Of a stretch of DNA of 64,000 nucleotides, positions 34,352 through 41,312 are shown one piece after another (the first letter of the stretch is position 1; each line of letters begins with the position of its first letter). The DNA is from SMWD01 sp964629475 (GTDB lineage Bacteria; Pseudomonadota; Gammaproteobacteria; Steroidobacterales; GCA-2729495), in the NCBI GenBank assembly GCA_964629475.1, contig CAZVQW010000011.1, positions 1-64,000 on the forward strand, in the 5' to 3' direction. The notes under the pieces are model-generated. The model saw nothing but the letters and a program-made list of their open reading frames with translations, made no database searches and was not told the DNA's origin. Both the position numbers and the translations under genes were made by a program.

Positions 34352-34873
34352 ATGAACAGAGTGGTGATCACCGGCTTGTCGCTGATTTTGAGCGTGACTG
34401 CGTTGTCAGCGGATTCGGACCAGAAAAATTGTGCTTCGATCACATCCGATACTGCCCGTCTCGCCTGTTACGATAAGCTCAACAACAAGTCTGCAACGCC
34501 TTCCCAGACCGCTGATTCAGTGACCGTTGAAACTGTGGAGCAGGGTAATCCGGTATCGGTGGACGGCGATGTGGCGATTTCTGCCGAGACGCTGTTCGGC
34601 AGGCGTGTCGGGGAACAAAAGGTCGCCTTGGAGAAATCCGCCAACGTCGATCATCTGGAGTTTATTGACGCACATGTGGAGCAAATCGACAGGAACCCCC
34701 TTGGGAAAATAACAATCGTGCTGAGCAACCAGCAGATCTGGAAGCAGATCAGTTCGAGTCGCCTGCATCTCAAGGTAGGTGATTCGGTACACATAGAACG
34801 GGCGGCGTTGGGCTCATTCCTGTTGGAGAAAAGTTCAGGCAGTAGCAGCATGCGGGTAAAACGTATTGACTGA
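34352..34873 (+). CDS. Small exported protein of unknown function with RLxCYD motif
   Basis: 173 aa from ATG 34352, preceded by GGAGAAAG at good spacing. A frame start at 34325 adds nine residues without support. The signal peptide MNRVVITGLSLILSVTALSA is followed by CASITSDTARLACYDKL, whose two cysteines could form a disulfide. The C-terminal part has IWKQ, LKVGDSVHIERAALGSFLLE and a final RVKRID. Proteins of this pattern are common in gammaproteobacteria and uncharacterised, and no function is proposed. A leader of about 100 nt separates it from the TPR lipoprotein gene; shared transcription is possible. Confidence 0.7.
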   Translation: MNRVVITGLSLILSVTALSADSDQKNCASITSDTARLACYDKLNNKSATPSQTADSVTVETVEQGNPVSVDGDVAISAETLFGRRVGEQKVALEKSANVDHLEFIDAHVEQIDRNPLGKITIVLSNQQIWKQISSSRLHLKVGDSVHIERAALGSFLLEKSSGSSSMRVKRID

Positions 34874-34921
34874 TCTGATCAACGCACCGGTAGAGGCCAG
34901 CCGGCTCAGGCTTTTACCTTG

Positions 34922-34981
34922 AGTGACGCGCTGAAGCGCAATTACCAGAGCAAGATCGACCTGCTGTTGTCAGCGCAATAA
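34922..34981 (+). pseudogene. Relic of a second TPR-lipoprotein gene 3' end
   Basis: The frame from 34922 reads SDALKRNYQSKIDLLLSAQ and stops at TAA 34979-34981. The lipoprotein encoded at 33117-34253 ends TDVMKRNYQSKIDLLLLAE at the same point. Matching residues include the block KRNYQSKIDLLL, with different codons (CGCAATTACCAG here, CGAAATTATCAG there). The fragment therefore derives from a diverged paralogue and not a recent copy. No start codon or upstream domain remains in the 160-nt gap. Confidence 0.75.
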
Positions 34982-35033
34982 CAGGCCGGTGTGATTATTA
35001 GTATGAACTGCCAGAGCAATAAACCGACAATCG

Positions 35034-35489
35034 ATGATATCTATGATCAGAGGAAGTTGTTTGTGCGGCCAGGTAAAGTTTTTAGTGAACGGGCTGGTTA
35101 GTGAATTAGTCAGTTGCCATTGTTCTGAATGTCGAAAAGCACATGGAGCTGCTTTCGCAACGATCGCAGTTTGTAAACTCGAGAATTTTTCCTACTCTGC
35201 CGGCGAAGAGCTTGTCGAGTCCTTCAATCAATCTGAACGGATAACAAGGTACTTTTGCCGGGAGTGTGGCTCACCTCTGCCATTTAAGGAAAACTGGGAT
35301 CTGTTAGTTGGTATACCCGCGGGCCTTCTGGATGACGATCCGGGCGTTCGACCATCACAGCATATATTTGTCGGCTCTAAGGCTCCATGGTGGAATATTA
35401 CCGACACGATTCCTCAGCACGAGGGATGGTCACCGGAATCCGATCCGTCTAAAAGAACAGATGTAACGCCACCCGGCATCGGGAAATAG
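35034..35489 (+). CDS. GFA/CENP-V family zinc-binding protein
   Basis: 151 aa. The GFA fold is shown by zinc-ligand cysteines in SCLCGQVKF, SCHCSECRKAHGAAFAT and YFCRECGSPLPF. Named members act on S-hydroxymethyl-glutathione, but most, like this one, are of unknown activity. Start ATG 35034 or the in-frame ATG 35043. Its base composition is lower in GC than the surrounding chromosome and it has no operon partner. It may be acquired, which is inferred. It is convergent with aroE. Confidence 0.87.
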   Translation: MISMIRGSCLCGQVKFLVNGLVSELVSCHCSECRKAHGAAFATIAVCKLENFSYSAGEELVESFNQSERITRYFCRECGSPLPFKENWDLLVGIPAGLLDDDPGVRPSQHIFVGSKAPWWNITDTIPQHEGWSPESDPSKRTDVTPPGIGK

Positions 35490-35521
35490 ACAAATAATGA
35501 GTGGCAGGCAGTGCCTCGTGA

Positions 35522-36334
35522 TTACGGCAGCAGCTTCCTGACCGGCGCGGTATCCGGCCTGATGCCTCGCCAGATCAGGAACGATTCGGCGGCCTGTTCG
35601 ACGAGCATGCCCCAGCCCTGGTGAACTTCGGCGGCGCCGTGCTCACGCGCCCAGGCACAGAACGGCGTGTCGTTCATGGAGTAGGACAGGTCGTAGCAGA
35701 CGACCGTGTCGTCGATGATCGACTCGGGAAACGGCGGCACGTCACCTGACAGGCCCGCCGAGGTTGCGTTGATGATCAGGTCGAATCGCTGCCCTCCGAG
35801 CTCTTCGAACCGGCAGGCCGACACGTTGCCGAGGTCGGCAAACTGTACGGCCAGATCTTTGGCCTTTTCTACCGTGCGATTCGCGATATGCAGTTTGGCC
35901 GGCTTTGCCGCCAGCAGTGTCGGCACGATGCCGCGTGTTGCACCGCCGGCCCCGAGTATCAGCAGGCGTTTACCGGCCAGTTCGATAGCGAGGTTTTCGG
36001 TCAGGTCGCGGAGCAGGCCCACCCCGTCCGTGTTGTCGCCCTTCATGCCCCCGTCGCGGTCAATGCTGATCGTGTTCACGGCGCCGGCCAGGTCTGCGCG
36101 CTCGGTTAATTCATCGACGAGGTCTGTGACGGCATTCTTGTGCGGAACCGTGACATTCAGGCCTTTGACGCCCGACTCGATCAGGGTATTTAATTCTTGC
36201 GTCAGGCTCTCGGGCGCGATATCAAAGGTCTCGTAGATCAGCTCCTGGCTCATCTGCGTCGCAAATTGCTGATGGATGACCGGTGACTTGCTGTGTGCGA
36301 CCGGATGGCCGATAACTCCGTAACGGTCTGTCAT
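35522..36334 (-). CDS. aroE: Shikimate dehydrogenase (NADP+)
   Basis: 270 aa enzyme reducing 3-dehydroshikimate in aromatic amino-acid synthesis. The substrate domain has YGVIGHPVAHSKSPVIHQQF and GLNVTVPHKNAV, whose Lys is catalytic, with NTDGVGLLRDL. The NADP domain has LILGAGGATRGIVPTLL. The C-terminus has DLSYSMNDTPFCAWA and GWGMLVEQAAESF. Length is normal for AroE rather than YdiB or AroE-like paralogues. ATG 36334. It is divergent from tag across 99 nt. Confidence 0.96.
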   Translation of the reverse strand: MTDRYGVIGHPVAHSKSPVIHQQFATQMSQELIYETFDIAPESLTQELNTLIESGVKGLNVTVPHKNAVTDLVDELTERADLAGAVNTISIDRDGGMKGDNTDGVGLLRDLTENLAIELAGKRLLILGAGGATRGIVPTLLAAKPAKLHIANRTVEKAKDLAVQFADLGNVSACRFEELGGQRFDLIINATSAGLSGDVPPFPESIIDDTVVCYDLSYSMNDTPFCAWAREHGAAEVHQGWGMLVEQAAESFLIWRGIRPDTAPVRKLLP

Positions 36335-36433
36335 TGTGAATCCTCTGCCCGATCAGGATACGGTGGCTGTCAGTGCGACGTGAAATGCCGTGGTTGAGGG
36401 CTTTTTACCATAATTCCGGGAGGCGAGCCTATA

Positions 36434-37012
36434 TTGAAGACTGAAAAACACCGATGTCCGTGGGGTCATGGTGTCAGTGAGGCGTATTTGGCCTATCACG
36501 ACGAAGAGTGGGGCGTGCCGGTGCGTGACGATGCGACCCAGTTTGAATTCCTGGTCCTCGAGAGTGCGCAGGCGGGACTGAGCTGGTCGACGGTGCTGCA
36601 CAAGCGGGACGGATATCGGCGGGCATTCGCCGCGTTCGATCCGGTCAAGGTCGCGCGCTTTACGCCAAACAGAGTCGAAAAACTCATCGCCAATCCCGCG
36701 ATCATCCGTAACCGGCTCAAGATTAAGGCGACCGTGACGAACGCTCAGGCGTTCCTGGCGGTTCAGGACGAGTTCGGCAGCTTTGCCGATTACATCTGGG
36801 GTTTCGTCGATGGCGACCCCGTGCTGAACCGCTGGCGACGGCAGGAAGACGTCCCGGCGACTTCACCGGTATCCGATGCGTTGAGCAAGGACATGAAGCA
36901 GCGCGGGTTCAAGTTTGTCGGCAGCACAATCATGTATGCGCACATGCAGGCAACGGGGCTGGTCAACGATCATCTGGTTGATTGCTTTCGGTATGAGGAA
37001 GTGCAGAGGTAA
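36434..37012 (+). CDS. tag: DNA-3-methyladenine glycosylase I
   Basis: 192 aa base-excision repair enzyme removing 3-methyladenine. The start is TTG 36434 with GGGAGGCGAG upstream at good spacing, and no ATG fits. Zinc-site and family motifs are HRCPWGH and YLAYHDEEWGVP, with FEFLVLESAQAGLSW carrying the catalytic Glu. KFVGSTIMYAHMQATGLVNDH and HLVDCFRYEE supply the C-terminal His and Cys ligands. Length matches Tag. A REP pair follows its stop. Confidence 0.95.
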   Translation: MKTEKHRCPWGHGVSEAYLAYHDEEWGVPVRDDATQFEFLVLESAQAGLSWSTVLHKRDGYRRAFAAFDPVKVARFTPNRVEKLIANPAIIRNRLKIKATVTNAQAFLAVQDEFGSFADYIWGFVDGDPVLNRWRRQEDVPATSPVSDALSKDMKQRGFKFVGSTIMYAHMQATGLVNDHLVDCFRYEEVQR

Positions 37013-37029
37013 TGTGACGGGCCGGAAAG

Positions 37030-37101
37030 CCGGAATCGCGGCTGGAAGCCGCTCTTACGCTCCAGCACATCCGTAGGAGCGGCTTCCAGCCGCGATTCCG
37101 G
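37030..37101. repeat. REP-type inverted repeat after tag
   Basis: Arms of 29 bp (37030-37058 and 37073-37101) of the GCGGCTTCCAGCCGC family, with one mismatch (CTTAC against CCTAC) and a 14-nt spacer. It lies between the convergent tag and subtilase genes and could end or protect both transcripts. Confidence 0.93.
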
Positions 37102-37122
37102 CGGCCGTTCCGGAACAAGTTA

Positions 37123-40100
37123 TTAGTGCCGGACTTCGAGAACGGTGATCTCGAGCGGCAACTCCTCGTCGGGATTCTCATCATCATGCGTTATCGTGCC
37201 GAGGTGTGCCTTCAGCTCCAGCCCGTCGCGGCGTGTGTTCAGGTCTTCCCAGGCCACGGTCACATCGCCCTGATTGCCGCTGACTGCCGTCGCTGGTGCT
37301 GTAACGTTCAGGTTGCCGAGGGTGTCCGTAGGGCCGACCGTCCAGACATACAGGTCGAAGCTTGTTGAGCTGCCTTCGGTGTCGAAACCGTGCACGTCGA
37401 TGACGTATTCGCCGGGCTGGGGCAGGATCACGTCGATCTGCTCATCGGAGTCGAATTCACCACCGACGCCGACAAGCTGGCAGATCAGTAGCCCGGGGCA
37501 GTAGTAGACGTACAGGTCAAGATCATCGTCGCCGGCAGTTTTATCGTTGAACAGTGCGACGCGCAATAACGTATTCGATTCCGCGACATTGATCGAATTC
37601 GCCGGGCGCCAGATGCTCGGCGGCAGCCTGTCGCGGTCCGGTTCGAATACGTAACCATTCGCCGGATCGTCGGTGACGGTCTGACCGGGAAGAATGAACG
37701 GTTCGGCCAGCCCCTGGACTGTCGCGGTATAGGTTCCCGTGTAACCAAACTGCACATTGAATTCGAGCGCGCCGTTCGTGCCCTGCCCGACGGCCAGCGC
37801 GGGAGCGATAAACGGTACCGGTCGTACGGCAATCGGGCTGCGCACTTTATGCTGCGGGCTGACCCAGCGCAAAGAGCCGAACTGCCATGTGTACAGTTCT
37901 GCACTGACCGTCGACAACGTGACGTCATAGACGCCGGTTTCGCCGGCGCCGAGCGATAACACGGACGGATTGACCTCGATATCGATGCCGGGCGGTGTGT
38001 CAATCTCGACGCTGTATTGTGCGGGATCGCCGATGTTCGTGACCCGTCGCCGGATCGTCGTGTCGCTGACCAGCGCACTGACAGCGATCGACGGCAGGTT
38101 CAGGTTGACGGCATCGGTCGGGTAGCCGGCCGCGATGAGTTGCTCGCATTGCTCGTTACTGATGACATTATCGTTGGCATTTTTGTTTTGTCCGCACAGG
38201 AACGCCTCGTACTCTTCCTTCCCTGCCTCGTACACGAGGCCGGGATCTGTGGCCAGGTTCGGTACGACGTGGCCGCCGCCGATGTCGAACGGGTCGGCCG
38301 GCGTTGCACCATCCTGCTTGACGATATCCTGGCGGCCGGTCGTCATGAGCGCCGATTTGATCGCAGCCGGGCTCCAGTCCGGATGGGCTTGCTTGAGGAG
38401 CGCTGCGATTCCGGCAACATGCGGTGCGGACATAGACGTACCGGACAGATACTGAAACGATTCATCGCGAATGCCGTTGGCGACATCCGGTGTTTGTGCG
38501 GCCAGAATATTGACACCGGGCGCGATCACGTCGGGTTTCAGGATATCCGGTGCAGTCAGGTTCGGGCCGCGTGATGAGAAGCTTGCGAGCACGTTGCCGT
38601 TGTCCGGGATGGTCAGAATCAGGGACTTGTCGAGCGTGACGTCGACCGCATCGTCATTTTGCAGTTTGGCCAGCAATCGTTGCCCGTCGCCCTGGCTGAT
38701 CATGACGGCCGGAATATCGACCGAGTCGCGTGTTCCGGCCATGATGATCGCTTCGCCGGCATTGCTGAACACGACGGCGGCAACCGCACCGGCGTCTTCC
38801 ACATATTTGAGTTTGACTTCAAAGTCGCAGTGGCCGCGCTGCACGAAGGCGATCTTATCGGCGACTTCATCTGCGTTGACCAGCGCGCTGCAGGCATCGA
38901 ATTCGGTGCCACCCGTCGACTCGCCATCATCGACGAGTACCAGTGCTTCGGTGACGGCGCCGTGATCGATCAGTGGCGGCGTGAAACTGGCTTCTTTCGT
39001 CGCCACATCGCCGGCGATATCGCTCGGTGAATTGATGCGCATCGCTTCGGCAAACTGGTCACCGGTCCGTGACGAGGCGCCGACCGTCAACACCCACGGT
39101 GCACCGGACGGCGACAGGATCGTACCTTCGGCGGGTCCGTCATTGCCGGCTGCAACAACGCTCATGACGCCGGCGTTGGAAGCTGCCAGCAGCGCCAGGT
39201 CATCCGGATCCGAGATGCTGACATCGGTATTGCCGACCGAATAGTTGATGATATTGACGCCATCGGCGACGGCGTCCTCGATTGCCCGTTGCAGGTCGGA
39301 CGTACTGCAGCTGCCGCGTACCTGGCCCGGTTCGAGCCAGCAGGCCTTGTAGACGGCGATGCGTGCCCGCGGTGCCATGCCGACAATGCGGTCGAGTTCG
39401 GTCCCGCCCAGCGTTGCGCGCACTTCGGTGCCGGCGGCCGTCGATGCGATATGCGTACCGTGTCCATCCGCGTCGCGTGGCGACAGGAATTCGTTGCTGT
39501 CCATCGCGTAGGTCTGGAGGAACCCGTCGACATAAAAGCGCGCACCGATGATCTTGTTGTTACAGGCATCGGCCGTGAAATTGTCGCCGGTCTCGCAACT
39601 ACCGTTCCAGCCGTCCGGTGGCTCGTAGACGAGCTCATCGTCTCGATTCTTGAAGCGTTTGCACAGCCACAGGCCGAGCAGTGAGGATTCAGCCCATGTG
39701 GAACGGCATAGCCGGGGACGATCCGCTGCGACCGAATCCACGAAGCTCGGGTGTTCGGGCGTAATACCGCTGTCGATAACGCCGATGACGATGTCCTCGC
39801 CGTCGAGATCCCGTGCTGCCGCGAGCCCGGCGGTAGCATCGTACAGGCCGAGAAAGACCGGGCTGTCGTTTGTATAGAGGTAACGCACGCGATCTTCCCA
39901 GACGTTCAGCACGTCTTTGCGAGATCTTAGTTTCTGCGCCTGGATTCCGGTCAGCCGCGCGGCGAATCCGTTGAATGTATACCGGTAGCTGTACAGCTTG
40001 TTGTCGTAGGCACCGACGGACTGCAGCACATCGTCATGCTTGTTGAGCAGATTCCTCGTGTATTGACGGACATTGGCGGAGCGCGGATCGAATTTCTGCC

Positions 40101-40452
40101 CTGCGGGCGGCTGCGTGGCCGCAAGACCGCCCGGTCGACCTCGATAGGTCAGCGCCGGTGGTTCGGCAAACTGCACAATATAGACGCTCTCGTCGAACAG
40201 CACCCGGTCTTGCAGGTCAGGTGCCGGGCTCGCTGCGGCGCCGAACGATGCGCAAATGATGACGATCACCTGCAGTGTGAGAGCGGCTTTAGTCGTGATC
40301 AGATTATTAATCGCGGCTAAAGCCGCTCCCACACTCCGGCTCATCTGTGGGAGCGGCTTTAGCCGCGATTCCCTGCGGCGCAGGCGCAATGCGCAGCAAT
40401 GCAATCCGGATACTGACTTTGGGCGCATTGTGTGGTTTGGACGGCTGATCAT
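37123..40452 (-). CDS. Secreted subtilisin-like (S8) serine protease with PA domain
   Basis: 1109 aa from ATG 40452, the preferred of several possible starts (GTG 40518, ATG 40428 and 40344). Domains are a signal region, an I9-type propeptide (VYIVQFAEPPALTY to ARLTGIQAQKL, about 90-190) and the S8 catalytic domain. Its triad is D227 (VIGVIDSGITP), H331 (DGHGTHIAS) and S673 (LSGTSMSAPHVAG). A PA insert spans about 493-603. A C-terminal fibronectin-like and pre-peptidase region follows (DLDLYVYYCPG, GEYVIDVHGFDTEG). The layout resembles cucumisin-type subtilases. Two or three REP units at 40275-40371 are read in frame within the N-terminal signal region. Confidence 0.88.
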   Translation of the reverse strand: MISRPNHTMRPKSVSGLHCCALRLRRRESRLKPLPQMSRSVGAALAAINNLITTKAALTLQVIVIICASFGAAASPAPDLQDRVLFDESVYIVQFAEPPALTYRGRPGGLAATQPPAGQKFDPRSANVRQYTRNLLNKHDDVLQSVGAYDNKLYSYRYTFNGFAARLTGIQAQKLRSRKDVLNVWEDRVRYLYTNDSPVFLGLYDATAGLAAARDLDGEDIVIGVIDSGITPEHPSFVDSVAADRPRLCRSTWAESSLLGLWLCKRFKNRDDELVYEPPDGWNGSCETGDNFTADACNNKIIGARFYVDGFLQTYAMDSNEFLSPRDADGHGTHIASTAAGTEVRATLGGTELDRIVGMAPRARIAVYKACWLEPGQVRGSCSTSDLQRAIEDAVADGVNIINYSVGNTDVSISDPDDLALLAASNAGVMSVVAAGNDGPAEGTILSPSGAPWVLTVGASSRTGDQFAEAMRINSPSDIAGDVATKEASFTPPLIDHGAVTEALVLVDDGESTGGTEFDACSALVNADEVADKIAFVQRGHCDFEVKLKYVEDAGAVAAVVFSNAGEAIIMAGTRDSVDIPAVMISQGDGQRLLAKLQNDDAVDVTLDKSLILTIPDNGNVLASFSSRGPNLTAPDILKPDVIAPGVNILAAQTPDVANGIRDESFQYLSGTSMSAPHVAGIAALLKQAHPDWSPAAIKSALMTTGRQDIVKQDGATPADPFDIGGGHVVPNLATDPGLVYEAGKEEYEAFLCGQNKNANDNVISNEQCEQLIAAGYPTDAVNLNLPSIAVSALVSDTTIRRRVTNIGDPAQYSVEIDTPPGIDIEVNPSVLSLGAGETGVYDVTLSTVSAELYTWQFGSLRWVSPQHKVRSPIAVRPVPFIAPALAVGQGTNGALEFNVQFGYTGTYTATVQGLAEPFILPGQTVTDDPANGYVFEPDRDRLPPSIWRPANSINVAESNTLLRVALFNDKTAGDDDLDLYVYYCPGLLICQLVGVGGEFDSDEQIDVILPQPGEYVIDVHGFDTEGSSTSFDLYVWTVGPTDTLGNLNVTAPATAVSGNQGDVTVAWEDLNTRRDGLELKAHLGTITHDDENPDEELPLEITVLEVRH
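40275..40371. repeat. REP cluster (GCGGCTTTAGCCGC variant) within the subtilase 5' coding region
   Basis: Three units are present: a degenerate one (40276-40299, TGTGAGAGCGGCTTTAGTCG), one in reverse orientation (40311-40334) and one forward (40346-40370, TGTGGGAGCGGCTTTAGCCG). The last two form an inverted pair. All lie inside the open frame of the protease, encoding RESRLKPLPQMSRSVGAALA and the residues after it, between a basic N-terminal stretch and the hydrophobic LQVIVIICASFGAAA. Confidence 0.88.
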
Positions 40453-40643
40453 AGGTCCCGTTCCGTGGGGGAGGATGTCCGCTTCCGGCAGGTTTTGCCC
40501 GTCAAAACAGGCGATCACTTGAGTTATTAGTTATTTAAAAAGAAATGTTTACAGTAATCTCTTAAGGAACAATAACATATTTTACAAAACGCACCCAAAC
40601 CTGCTGCTGTACTGTGACCTCTGTCACTTGCGTGCGGGAGAGT

Positions 40644-40712
40644 CGTAGGAGCGGCTTCCAGCCGCGATTGGTATGCCGTCGCATGGAATCGCGGCTGGAA
40701 GCCGCTCCTACG
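40644..40712. repeat. REP-type inverted repeat between subtilase and tsaC
   Basis: Perfect 26-bp arms (40644-40669 and 40687-40712) of the CGTAGGAGCGGCTTCCAGCC family with a 17-nt spacer. It lies 12 nt after the tsaC stop and so may act at the 3' end of the topA-tsaC transcript. The rest of the 272-nt gap up to the protease start is A/T-rich near 40520-40590 and probably carries the protease promoter; no clear box was identified. Confidence 0.93.
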
Positions 40713-40724
40713 AGTGGTGTATGT

Positions 40725-41297
40725 CTACGCGCTCCGCAGAACGGCACCGGTTTGCGCGATGCGAATCTCAGACGGGCCGGCCGCAGTCCCGATTGTGCCG
40801 GGCATGATGAAATCTACCTGTTGCCCGAACAGACAGCGGGCGGCCAGGGTCGAGGTCACCGCTTTTTGACCATGGCGGTTTGCGCTCGTTGAGACCAACG
40901 GCAGGCCGGCTTCCCGGCACAGCGCCGCGGCAACCGGGTGTTGCGTAATCCGGACCGCGCAGGTCGGTCGGCCGCCGGTAATCCAATCCGGGCAGTGTGG
41001 ATCGGCTGTCACAACCCACGTCATGGATCTGTCGGCGCCGGACAAGGCACGTTCTTCGTCGGCCGATGGATTGATCCAGCCGTTGAGTTGCCCGCGATCC
41101 GCGGCTATCAGTATCAGGCCGGCGGCAACCGCCCGCTCTTTGAGACGGAGGATGCGCAGGACGGCTTCGTAGCAGCCGGGATCACAGCCGAGACCGAAGA
41201 CACCTTCGGTCGGGTATGCGATGACCCCTCCTTTATGGATGATCTGGGCTGCCTGGCGCAAATGCAGGAAGCTGATTGCCGTTGCCTTCACCATCAC
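40725..41297 (-). CDS. tsaC: Threonylcarbamoyl-AMP synthase (YrdC/TsaC)
   Basis: 190 aa enzyme making L-threonylcarbamoyl-AMP for the t6A37 modification of tRNAs. YrdC-domain motifs are GGVIAYPTEGVFGLGCDP, LRLKERAVAAGLILIA, PTCAVRITQHPVAAALC, LPLVSTSANRHG and the C-terminal GPSEIRI. Length matches the short TsaC form without the Sua5 domain. It starts at ATG 41297 (or the next codon, also ATG), 15 nt after the topA stop, so the two are probably co-transcribed as in many gammaproteobacteria. Confidence 0.95.
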   Translation of the reverse strand: MMVKATAISFLHLRQAAQIIHKGGVIAYPTEGVFGLGCDPGCYEAVLRILRLKERAVAAGLILIAADRGQLNGWINPSADEERALSGADRSMTWVVTADPHCPDWITGGRPTCAVRITQHPVAAALCREAGLPLVSTSANRHGQKAVTSTLAARCLFGQQVDFIMPGTIGTAAGPSEIRIAQTGAVLRSA

Positions 41298-41312
41298 AAT
41301 GTGGTCAGGCGG

